Assembly: GCA_030141605.1 (NCBI GenBank)
Contig: JAQGDQ010000273.1
Span: 181,001 to 241,000 of the forward strand
Direction: 5' to 3'
Origin: Tubiluchus corallicola
Lineage: Eukaryota; Priapulida; Priapulimorpha; Priapulimorphida; Tubiluchidae
Length of the DNA stretch: 60,000 nt
Shown one piece after another: positions 19,841 to 31,437 of the stretch. The translations under genes were made by a program, and so were the position numbers. The notes beneath the pieces were generated by a model. It did no database searches. It was not told the DNA's origin and saw only the letters and a list, made by a program, of their open reading frames with translations. Position 1 is the stretch's first letter, and every line of letters starts with the position of its first letter.

Positions 19841-22800
19841 AACGGCTTCGACCTTGCAAACGGAATACAACCTTAGCAAAATGAAATCTTAAGGACACGA
19901 GATCCCCAACCATAACTCTACCCATTTGTTAAACACCCATAACAACAACTTAGGTTCGACATCAATACCTCTGAAATTAGCCATTCAAGCTCCTAAACAA
20001 ATGCAAAAGGAAAACCTGCATCTCAGCGAATGAAGAGAAGAAACCAAGAAACCATTCCAGTTTATTCAGCAGTTCAACTTTCTGCTAGAAAACCTAGAAT
20101 GCTAAATGGAGTCTTTTACCGTTTGGAAATATCTATTCCCTAATGTTTAGTCACTGCGATCAGCGGTAAGATTCTTACTCCTATAAATTCAATTGAATTT
20201 TAACACGCACACCTTTAGGATGTAATAAAACGCTCATGTCGTAAATCAAAACAGGCCATAAAAGTGTTACTAAATCAGCTGAAGTGATGATTTCAGAATA
20301 CAGATGTATTGTATATATGGGAAACGATTTAAATTTAGCCGTACAGGAAATGTTCAAAAACGAAAAAGTGGCATTCACTGTACAGCAATTCTAGTGTTGC
20401 AGAGGCAGATTTTTTTGGCTCTGTGAAAATATATTGAATTTAATTGAGTTCTCAACAATGTACAATAAATTCATCGAGTTTATCAATTTTATGTAGGATA
20501 ACTACAACACGGTACACAGGTTTTGAGTTTAGGTCAGAAAATAAAAACTAGTGCCTTTTTAATGAACAATTCTATTATCAACGGTTTCATTTGAACTTAT
20601 TAAAAATAACAACCATTAAGATTGCCAGTTAAGCTCTTAATTTTGTAAAATAAAACTGGCGTTTTATATTAGTTTTGCCATAGCAACTAAAAAAATAAAA
20701 CAGCTAGTACAATAACGAAAATAACAACAGCCACATGGCGAAGCAGACTTCTTTACAGATTATTTTGCTAACTACACAAATATTCTGCCACATATTGTAA
20801 ATTTGTCCTTGTAATTTTTCATTTTCACTTTAAATAAATAAATAACCCAAAGAAGTATTCAATAATGAATCATTAAAAAAATTAAATACCAAGTGGCATT
20901 AGTATTGTGCTACAATACAGGCTTGTAAGAGACTTGAATTATTTAATAAAATATAAGTTTACTTAATTCGTTGACAAAGCAATTCGAGTACATAACAAAT
21001 ACAAGCTTACAAGCATGTATACAAGTTAGCTTATGTACATTTTCAGCTTTTTTCTCTGTATCCTTATGTATAGACGGCTAAGTAACACTTCTTGTAACAG
21101 CGAAATCCTAAAACCTTGAGTTCACTATTCCACAGGAGGTCCATTTCATGAAAATCTCGAGCTGCTTATTATAGCCATTATTCAAAGACTTTTAGAGTTC
21201 ATATACTAACTGCAATTATAGCATGTTTTAACACTGGATTTAATCAGCATTCAGCGCTCAGCGGTATAGCTAGCCAATAATAATGCAGATGTATGTAGGT
21301 CTAGCTAAAAATAATTCCGTAGTTATTAGCTTATTTTTCACTCTATATATGCGTTCTTTTGAAAACAGCGGGTTATAAAGTTGCAGTGGAAATTCAAAAT
21401 GGGCGAAGTTTCATAAACCAAGAATATTAAAGTTACATGAATAGGTCGCCCGATCTAAGGTATCCAATATTGTGATTATAAAATTTTTGCTGAAAGAGTT
21501 TGGTCTGTTTACTTTGCAGTAGCAGGGAAACGCATAGTAATGCGTATAGAACCCTGATAGACAGTGCAAACCATGTGGGGAATATTGAAAAACTGCTTTG
21601 ACAAGATGCAGACAAAACTTGTAAACCGTACTGCATGCAATTGGCTTTCGTTTCCGTGAGTTCTGGCAAATTGTGTCTGCGGGGAGATTTTTCAAAGGGA
21701 CGTGAGACCTGAAACCGTCGACAGGCGCGCTGTTCATCTTATTTCAACAGACAAACAAACAGCTGATCAGCCGTGGTTTTATTAGAAAAAAGTAACAGAA
21801 ATGTCAACGAATTTATGCACGCGTTTCTCCCAGCCACAAATCCGCGTATTCAAAACATGAAACTGAAGTCTGGCAAAGCGGTTTTTGATCGACGCCTGTT
21901 ACTCAAGGCAAACGCACGTATGGTAAATCTAACTACGTAGTTCAGCATGAGCGAATAATAAGTCTCTAGAATAATAACCTATTATATAGCTACTACTTTA
22001 ACATGTATGCATGCTAACGATTATAATTAAAACAAATATTTTAGCCTGTGTGTGTGCGATACATTTCAGTTAGCTAATAAATTTTTGAAACTTGAATACT
22101 ATCAAGCTTGTGTCAAATTTACATCAGGACTGTGTTAATGGAGACAGCTTCCTTCTCCCACTATTTTCAAGGCAGAAAGAGAAGAAAACATGCCCCGTTT
22201 GTCTGTCGTAATTCTGGAAAGAGAATTTCTCTGCACCACTCTCGGCGCCCCTAGTTTTATTACCAGGCCGAAAGCCACAAATTTTCGCCTTCAGGAAGCA
22301 TGAGTCATACTGAATAGACAAAATAACAGATTATAAATTTTACTAACTTGTCAAGTATACATCACTGGCACTCAGAAGACTCAGAGGTTAACAGATATTT
22401 ACAGTGCAAGATAAAACAGGCTGTGCCAAGGAGACGATTCCAAGTACGGCCGTACCGATCATGGTTTAATCAATTAACTAGGTCCCTCACATTAAGAGTG
22501 GAGCATCGGAATTAACTGTCGCTATAAAAGACACCAAAGACTATCTATGTCTGTTTTTCTCTCTGAATGTATGTAAAGATAAATGGACGACAGAAAACGT
22601 AAAATGCAGTAAAGACCGTATGAAGAAGCAGCTATAGGAACGAGGCATTAAAACTCTGAAGTACTAATCGCACGAACAAATTCGTTTTAAATGTGTCAGC
22701 TTGTAAATGGCATACTACTAACTGATAATAATTTTTAATAATGTACATTGCTTCTATTTTATTTTATACCTGTTTTTATTTATTGTTCTTGTTACTACTG

Positions 22801-23352
22801 TTGTTAGAAGGAATTTGTTTGAAGTTTCTTGGATTATCAACAGTTACTGCAGCTATTCGTCATTTTTCTGATAATCAATAAAAACACTAGTGTGGTCTAC
22901 TACTGAGAAAAATGCGCCAAACCAACCACACCATCCCCTTGAAACAAAAGTCCAAGAAGAGAGTACTAGCGTGTGGGAATGGCATGACAGCCAATGCACT
23001 TTCATTCAAAGCCAACAGATTGAGTAAATTAAATCGTCTTTGCCGCGTTAACCCATTAAGGAACAAGATGAAGACAAAGTAAGACTGCCAAATCTAATAT
23101 TTATGCACCGCTTCAGCCATTATGTATATACCGAATTCACTAAATTCATCACTGATAAGAGTGACGAACGACGTACCGCAAGAACAAGACAATTCATCTG
23201 GGGGTGAAATGCTACTATGCTACGCAAAACTTCAATATCCATAATACACAGCTGCATTCATTCCCTGAAGATCACTGAGAAAATCTCTGCACAAAAAAAG
23301 AACCTTTGTCAGTACGTCAGATTTTCTCAGACGTGTGCAGTATGACGGATTT

Positions 23353-23598
23353 CTAAATGATTAAAAAGTGGAGCGCATGAAAATTTTGACAGCAGAGTTC
23401 GGTATAATGTGTAACTGATCGCTCCCGCGAATTACAGAAGCACGCGAATGAAGCCATGCATGAAAATTTTTGACAGTGGGACTTGGGAAGGGATCGAGCT
23501 GTTATGCATTTCAGTACGTGTCCTGCCATGAAAAGAACTAAAAGAAGTATTTTCAAAAGTTCGACGTCCTGTATGCGACAGTGTTTTTTTCTACTCAT
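23353..23598 (-). CDS. Signal-peptide ORF: candidate perlecan exon 1 (23518-23598) or small Cys-rich secreted protein
   Basis: An ATG frame of 81 codons starts with a basic MSRKKHCR region, then a hydrophobic LLKILLLVLFMAG core, as in a signal peptide. After 27 codons (81 nt, phase 0) a possible donor CAC|GTACTG occurs. The first visible perlecan exon has a phase-0 acceptor, so splicing 23518 to 18321 would put LTPAPAPEAP right after the signal peptide across a 5.2-kb intron. Read unspliced, the ORF gives a Cys-rich tail (CQKFSC, CFC, CC). The donor has C at -1, which weakens it. No promoter or transcript evidence is available. Confidence 0.3.
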   Translation of the reverse strand: MSRKKHCRIQDVELLKILLLVLFMAGHVLKCITARSLPKSHCQKFSCMASFACFCNSRERSVTHYTELCCQNFHALHFLII

Positions 23599-24510
23599 AC
23601 AGCGAAGTGTGAGAATTTAAGCAGCCACTTCATTGGGACTTGCGCGTCGCTCCATTCCTTTATGTATTCATAATTCAGTTACATAATTTTATAAAAAAAT
23701 CTACACTAATAACAAAGTGTATTTTTACAAGTGGCGTAACTTGAACGTAATAAGGGAAGTAAATCAACTAAAAACCGTTTGGCATAATTATCAATCATTG
23801 ATCATTCAAAATTTCGACTTTTATCAAATCTTCAACTGATAACACCTTAAAGAGCACAGGTCCTAAATAGGGGTGTTACGCCTCTAATATATGCACTCCT
23901 TAGTTACACCTCAAGCTGTAAACAGTGTCTAGTTTCTAATTAGACAGGTCATGTAATTATAAGTCTAATCATTTTGTTTGTTATACCAATTTTTTACTCC
24001 TTGTTTTGGTTGCATACACAACCCAGCCAAACGTCGTACTGAGAAAACTGCTCAAGTCAAAAAAACAATTAAGTTGAAACCGGGAAATAATGACGTCTGA
24101 ATACAAATTGAACCACTCTGCTAATGCACAGCGAAGTCTGTTTGCGAAATTCTGGCATTCAGTCATAATAAACAATGAAGATTGAAGAATAAGCAACCCA
24201 CTCGACTGCTGTACAAGAGCGACTGAATTTTTGTGAATTTTGCAGCCCCTGCATACTCGAGTTACACTGTAGGAAAGTGGTTTCTTTAGCGTTTGAAAAC
24301 AATGCCAGTCGTTCTAAATGAACCTAGTTTAACGAAAACTGCAAAACAGGCAAATTGAAAAATACGTACGCGGCAGCGCGTTCACCTGACAGTGGCGGAA
24401 AAACACCAGAATGTCACATGGCAAAGAAAACTAATTTCTTTACATACATGCTGTGGCTACTTATAAAAAACATATAGTCATATATAAAGACAAAAAGTGT
24501 GAAAAAGTTG

Positions 24511-24611
24511 GAATACAGCATGGATTTGAACCAGGGAACGCCTACGTACAAAGCAGATGCCTTACACCACCAAATAAGCAGAAGTCCATGGTTCAAATCC
24601 AGACTGTATTC
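24511..24611. mobile_element. Head-to-head tRNA-like (SINE) fragments forming an inverted repeat
   Basis: The minus strand from about 24575 to 24511 carries a tRNA-like GGTGGTGTAAGGCATCTGC, a TTTGTAC anticodon-like loop and the B box TGGTTCAAATCC. On the plus strand a second TGGTTCAAATCCAG sits at 24589-24602. The 23-bp arms at 24511-24533 and 24589-24611 are inverted copies (GAATACAG...GGATTTGAACCA). No acceptor stem closes either unit, so this is not a functional tRNA gene. Confidence 0.5.
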
Positions 24612-24699
24612 TAGCTTTAGACATTTCAGATCCATCTTTCAAGTTTTCTGTCAAAATTTAATTTATTGTGAGTTTGTACAATACTACTAATCATTAATA

Positions 24700-27600
24700 C
24701 TAATCCTGACATTAAGAAAATATTAATAATAATTATCATATATGTTATATATAGAAAAAAGTGATATCCACAAGGCGTTACTAAAATAAATAAGCATTTT
24801 AATAAGATTAACGTTTCATTTAAACGCTACGACATGTCGGTTCAAAGAAACTTACGTAAATCTTTCAGAATATGATAAGAAAGCAATTTCGCTTGATTTT
24901 AAATCATTTCATACGAGCCAGATTGTAAAATTCCATAGGGAAGCATCGTTTCAAACGCTGCCTGTTCAGAATCTGTCCAATAACTTCAATATCTCAATTC
25001 GCGTTGACACCCGGCCACAAAGATATCGATTTCCAGTTCATATCATCTCACAAAGCATATTTACTCGCAGAATTGATTTCAAATCGCTGTCCAATATTAT
25101 AGTACGTCTGTTCCAAGGTTTCAATCCCGATTTATTAATCATATGCAAGCAAACTATTTCAATCAGAGCCGAGTAACTATGATTACGAATGTCTTATAAT
25201 ATGATGCCCTAATTTAAGGCTCTAACAAAAATCTATAACATCGTATATAAAAAAGAAAATTATTTTTGTAACCATCCAATTTTTTTACACAAAATAGCCA
25301 AATGGTAATTGTGATACAAGGCTCAGCTTTTTGCACCAAGTATGTATCAGCAGTGCCAGAGAACTACAGAAACAAGAATTTACTATGCATATTGTATGAG
25401 TGACTACAGGCCTCAAAAACGTTTAGGAACCCTTGATATATTAAACTGCGTCTTGATATTGAAACTCATAAAAAATCTCGTCACAACAAAGAAGTGTGTA
25501 TTACTGTCAACTTTTCTCATTATCTTCCTTGTGCATTCTGCAAAGTTCGGCCAAGAGAAAAAAAAGTTAAGTCCAGTTGTTCTCTCTTAGGTCAGTGTTG
25601 CGTAACTTGAAAACGCCTTCCAACTTCCCAAACTACACCTAATACAACTGAAAGTATCATTCATAGTACTCGACTCTTGTTTAGGGTCCTAAAAAGCAGG
25701 GGTGGAGCTGTGCCAAATTACCACACAGTGTAATTAAGTTGGGTGAACATTGCTCTTGGCACAAAGCAAGAAAATAATTATGCAAATGATGGGGTGTAAT
25801 TTGTTGTGAGAATTACTACAAGTCCTCTTGATCACAGGTCATTAGCAAACCAAGCCGGTTATTATTATAATGTAGAAAGTGCCCGAGTCTGGACTGCACA
25901 TGTCACTGCATGTTCTCTATATGTGAGACTACAGAGACATTAAAATTTTGATACACAAGTCTTGTAATAAATAAGATATAACAGGTAAAAAAACTTTTAA
26001 GATCAACCTCAGGACAATGTACAGAACGACAGCAGAAATCCCTAATTTAAATATGTGTTAAATAACTTAGATTTTAAACAACATTGATTAACAGTCTTTC
26101 CCGAAATCTTACGAATTTTAGTTCTAAGTCGGGGATGTTAGGTTTGCTTGGATTATGATCTGCTTGCATTGTACACAGCTCAGTTCCTCTCCTTTAAAGC
26201 ACAAGAAAAAACCCCACTTACATAAAGCTTAAAAAATTCTCTTGAAGTTTCATACCGCTTACATACTGCCTTTTTGCACACAGGGCTTGCGTCGGCAGCA
26301 ACGCTGTATAAAACTTGTAAATTTAAATTCCCGCGATGACCGTTAGGCGCAGTTATTTTAATGGTAGGTCGTTTGAAACAAGTTTACATAACATTGTGCA
26401 AAGTTTGAAAGAATAATCACAGCATGCGTAGCACACATGTTACTAACTAAGTAAAATTTTAAATTACTGTATCTTGTCAATAAGATTAAAACTACATTTT
26501 TGGTTAGTGAGTGGCGCACCCTGGAGGGTGGGCCAGAGACATTTTACCAATTAGCATAAACATTTTAAATTATTATTTCTAGTTACATAAGTCTTTCCAG
26601 CAGGTAAGCGAAATGGTAAGTAATATAGATTTGCATGGAAAGTTTTTTGGGACATAATTTAACATTGCCTTTTCTTCACCTGATTTACAAAGGTGACGTC
26701 ATGTAATAGCGACTTCCGAACAGTATTGCGGGAGATTTAAAATGAAAACAAACAAAAATTCCTTTGAAAGCGACCACGATATATGTATAAAAATGCTGTA
26801 AAGTAATATAATTTTTTAAGGCAATTTTTCTGAAACCTACTTTAGGTGCCCCTTTTCTTATTCTTTAATGCATTGCAAGACCCAGGAATTGCTTTTTATT
26901 AAAATTATGGCGTCCATGATGTATATAAATGGTTATTTATTTTATCTTTTCCAGGTACATTGTAACCTCAACCTCCTCAATAGGATCAGCTTGACGGTTT
27001 CTCAAGGGCCAATTAAGGCTCACACATCATCTCATCATGTCGGAGAAAAGAAAATCTAACGGCTCAAAACCGTCCAACTGATTCACGCAGCACTAAATTC
27101 GCAAAACTCATTAAAATCAGAGGATGAAACTGCTGCTCATTGAGTCATCAAATTGTTTACGAGTCGCTTGCACAATTTCTACCAAATGGTTTTCAGCTTA
27201 GAACTTAATTCCAGAAAATAACGGCTATTAATGCGCGTTTTGAACACTAGGATTTTAATGACTTAACATCACTTCCTGCAATGCTTTGCAAGTTGGTAAC
27301 ATACACAAAAACAAATGCCAAATATAATTTTCCCGCGTACACTATTTAAAATAATTTAAGAATCCTATTTTGTATTACGCAACACAACTGTTTTCACATC
27401 TCTAAGTGTCGCTGTAGCTACTATCTGCATAAAATACTCATGCACATTATTATCATTATACTTAAATTCATTAATAGCCAACAAGAAACACTTTCAATAC
27501 AATTATACTCTAGACTCTCTAGAGCGTACAATCTAATAAAATTTTGTCATCAGCAAAGCATTTATCACAAAAATAGCAATGTACCAATCAGATTCAGGAC

Positions 27601-29440
27601 AATAAATATACTGATTATGCATTATTAAAGCAAAGGTCAAGCCTTCTGGGAAGTTAGGGGCTTATTTCAATTTTTGCGAAAAATGCTAGAAGGGTTTAGT
27701 AATAAAGATGTGGCAAGTGCCTCGTGTTATTAGTAAAATCACTTTAAAGTGACGATCATTTCACGCTTGGGCGCTTCCATTTTAAACGCCCATTCTTCCA
27801 CCAGTGGCGTCGTTCGTCGACTTAAGAAAAACAGTGCACTGTCAATTTCCGTCAAAAGTATAGTAACTTTTTATAAAAAAATTGAATAGCTAATTTTGTG
27901 ACATTTTTGTATGAGCATTAAGCAAGCTGCAGAAGTTTGAATTAATTTAAGCAGCATGCGCTTACGGAAAGCCACGATGCGCTTACGAAACGTTACGAAG
28001 TCCACTAATCACGTCATTATTTCAAGTTAATGGCGACTACTACCGCACCAAAAAATTTCAATTCGGCTGTAATATAAATTAACTTTATGCTTTATACAGT
28101 TTTTTGCAAATTTCGTTGTTATATTTTTCTAAGTTTAACTGATAATAGTAAAACAAATCTAGCATGCTAAGTGATTTTTCCACTCTTTTAAGTTGGTGTC
28201 TTCCCGTACAATTATATTAAAATAAACCAAAGCGGCAAATCAATGCAATTAACTTTCATTGCCACATCTCAAGTACTTTTCTTAGAGGTGACCTAAACAC
28301 TTACTTAGCTACTAATACAATACTACGAAATGTCGACAAAAAACTAGAAACGTTGTCTTTTGGCTGGAAAAAAAAGAAATTGGAATATTTGAGGATAATC
28401 CAGGCACAAAAGAAAAGAGGAAAAAATAACGCAGTTTGTCGACCAGTTTATAGATTTTACGAACTTGTATCAGTCAAAAATTTGTGTTATGCAAAAGAGA
28501 ATCTTGGAGAAATCTACAGAAGAACAAGAGCAGTTGGGCGATTTTATCAATACTCTGAATCTCTGACGGTTATTCTCCGTTAAAACAAACCAACAAAATG
28601 CAATCAGTGCGCGTGGGAAGAACGCAATTGATTAGCACAGAAAACTATGCAGCAGGATAATTAAACTGCCTGATTCACTTCAGTATCTCATTTCAATGCA
28701 ATCACTTGCAGTTTTTTCACAAAATATGATTTGATCGCGAATCAGGCGAGCAGTGATATCAGAAAGTGGGAGAAAACTTTTGGAAGCTAATTTCAACAAA
28801 AATGCAGGCTATTGTCTATAGTTGCATTTAGTGCTGAAACAGCGTGGATAGAATAACTCATTAATAAATGGTGGTGATCGATAGATGTCAATGTATTTGA
28901 CGACCATAAAATTAAGATTTACAACTTCAGTTAGAGTGAGTTTGTAAATATGAAATTATGAATCATATTTATTTATACGTGATCAAGCAGCCATTGGCAT
29001 ATGATCATATTAAAACATCATAGTTATCACTTATGATTCCTTTCCATGTGGTGTTTTCATGAAATAGACATTAAGACTTTAAGCACTAAGCAGGCTCATT
29101 GATATCACTTAAATAGCTACCTACATCAAACACGAGAATGTAACTTAGTAAATACGATGGTAGAATTTTGAAACTTGTAAGAGTTGAATCAAATAATTTT
29201 TGCTATTCCCTGCAAGCCTTTTCTTAATTTGATAACACGCACATTCAGACTACTAGTGACATATGAATGTATAACAACAGAGAAGATAATTCGTATACTT
29301 TGCTGGTCTATACATATTTGTGGCCAGCAGCAAACCCAACAGAAAAACAATTATTTAGACGCAGCCGTAGAGCTTGAGCTATGGAGCAGCTGAGATTTCC
29401 AACAAGTACAACTAAGTAAATTAAACTGATGAGATCGGTT
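24700..29440. other. Gene-poor AT-rich DNA
   Basis: Only short open frames with no codon bias, domains or splice partners. No element recognised. Confidence 0.5.
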
Positions 29441-29544
29441 ACCTCGGATTATGTTTGTAAATCCACCCGATCGCATTTTCCGCCAGATTCTCCCGACAAT
29501 CGTCCGGATAATCCGACCAACAATGGGGAATGTCTGCAGCCGAG

Positions 29545-30132
29545 CTAATTTTCTTTGAAATACAGACCAGAAAAGTAGTTTGATAACTTGTTGACGCTTT
29601 TCAAGGCTTCCCTAAAAGAAGCCGGCGCGGCACTAGCTCGAGGAGGCATAGTGAGGGCTTTAACTTTTGGAGAAAATCTGCGAAATTGGACTGATACGTG
29701 ACACAAAACAGCTCTAAGCAGTTTACACTTGGAAACATTAGAATTAACACAAAAACAGTGACGCAGAGAGAGGTATAAGGGAAGGAGGAAAAGGTGGACA
29801 CTGAAGACTACGCGCATGGATGCGCGCAAATAGGATCCAATCACAGGTTGCGATGTAGTAATATAACGCCTACGATTCACCATTATTCAGCTTCTTTCAA
29901 GTAAAGCTCCTGTAAAAGAAAAATCTATTGTTCCGGGGATAAATGGGCAAAAACGGCGAACGTCCGACCCGAGAGTAATGAAAAGGAGAGAAACTGCCAA
30001 AGGAAAAATGAAGCCAGTCGACCAAGCGTGATTTGCAGCGTTGTTAAAAATGTCTGATGGAAGTATGTGACGAGCGGAAACCCATAGGCCATAGAAACGA
30101 ATTTTATGAAAAAATGGTCGTGGGGGACACAT
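29545..30132 (-). CDS. Unknown minus-strand frame, 195 codons with one internal TGA
   Basis: An ATG frame of 81 codons (from 30132, MCPPRPFFHKIRFYG) ends at TGA. One codon later, in the same frame, ATG at 29883 opens 112 more codons (MVNRRRYITTSQPVIG...). So 588 nt are open but for one stop, in a patch that is CpG-richer than its flanks. It contains hydrophobic runs (FIFPLAVSLLFITLG, FSVHLFLLPLYLSL). No family recognised. It could be a decayed gene or a compositional effect. Confidence 0.2.
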
Positions 30133-30999
30133 AATATGGAGAGGTAAAGGTCCTTAATGTTGGTATTAACTGATCAATATGTCCAACTTTAAAATTACTG
30201 CCTGTAGTTCCTTGCTTTTTGAATGCAGATTATTACTAGTAGTAGTTCTTGAAAAGGTGGATAAGAGGTTCAGTGGACGTTTTGCTGCATGTACTTCAGT
30301 GTTTCTGGCAGGCAAACAATCGGGCGAATTACACCTCTGAAACAGGAAAAAGTACGTGTATACACGTATAGCATGAATGTATTCATAAAGTAGATATTAA
30401 CACGACACCACGGACACTACACGACATCACCCACATAACATGATATCACCCACACCATTCCACAAAATAACAGCAACAACAAAAACCTTCTGTACAATGC
30501 TGAAATTGCGTGAATAAACAAACACGCATAAACGAATAGAATTGGCAAATGCTAATAAATCTATCCACTAATGATCACCAATGCGCGAAAACTCTATGTA
30601 TCAATCATTGCTTTCTGACCAGGAAATAATGGCAATAACAGACGAAACTTTTCGTTCATCAATATGTTATTGAGAACGCCGTTACTTTACCTTTTTCACA
30701 GAATCAAAATTTTCGCATTGTTCGTCTCTCAGAGAGATGGCAGAGTTTTGTGTAATTGCATTACATGAACAACGAGGACGAAAACGAGACCAGTATCACG
30801 ACGAAAAAATCGCAAGCGAATAACCCAAAAATAACTTCATGTAAACCAATAACCATATGGTAAAATAAAACGTGGTGCCTTGCACTTTAGTATACGTTAT
30901 AAATTATTTAGTACAATGTAGCACGCCCATATTTTTGGGAGTCCACCAAACGAAGCTTCGATTATAACATACCTGGATAATTAAATTAAAAGGTAACCA

Positions 31000-31180
31000 G
31001 TGAGTGGCAAAGAAGCAGACGACCTAGGCATATAAAGCAAAAAAAGCCCGGGGTTAAATGTGTCCAGGTTCGAGAACTCGAGTCAAACCGACTAGATGGG
31101 ATTTTAAGTTGCCGCAACTAACCTTTCGGCAGGAAAGAATTTGAATAGAAGCAGGTAGGCAGTGCTTGGTCATTGGACCC
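31000..31180 (+). mobile_element. Possible tRNA-derived SINE fragment
   Basis: A B-box-like GGTTCGAGAACTC at about 31068-31080 lies some 60-70 nt downstream of an A-box-like CAGTGAGTGGCAAAG. It is followed by TTGCCGCAAC and TTCGGCAGG. The spacing is plausible for a tRNA-derived head but both boxes are imperfect and no tail is clear. Confidence 0.3.
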
Positions 31181-31354
31181 CACTAAATGTGAAGTAAACT
31201 ACTTTTTTAGGTTATAGAATCCACGAATATACATTTGTGTACTTATGAATTTAAATATGATCTGCCTTTCAACAGTACACTATAGTCTTTGGGTAAACGG
31301 TTTATAAATTGTTTACTAATTCCACACCGAATATTAAAAGCGTGGGCTATATAT

Positions 31355-31437
31355 ATATTATTACTATCTATAATATATGTATGTATATTATTACTATCTA
31401 TGATATATGTATGCATATTATTACTATTATACTATAT
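31355..31437. repeat. 30-bp tandem repeat, about 2.7 copies
   Basis: The unit atattattactatctatra plus tatatgtatg recurs at 31355 and 31385, and a partial third copy starts at 31415. AT-rich minisatellite; nothing else is seen in it. Confidence 0.85.

Larger units (their letters stand above)
18322..23352. other. Non-coding stretch upstream of the first visible perlecan exon
   Basis: Apart from the SINE at 19521-19840 I see nothing definite. It may be a large 5' intron of the perlecan-like gene. A locally CpG-richer patch at 21640-21900 includes a 108-codon minus-strand ATG frame with no signal peptide or domain. Confidence 0.5.

Noticed and set aside
21411-21737. 108-codon minus-strand ATG ORF as perlecan exon 1
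   Set aside because: No hydrophobic signal-peptide core, and the nearest donor-like site (CAG|GTCTCA) leaves only a short hydrophilic N-terminus.
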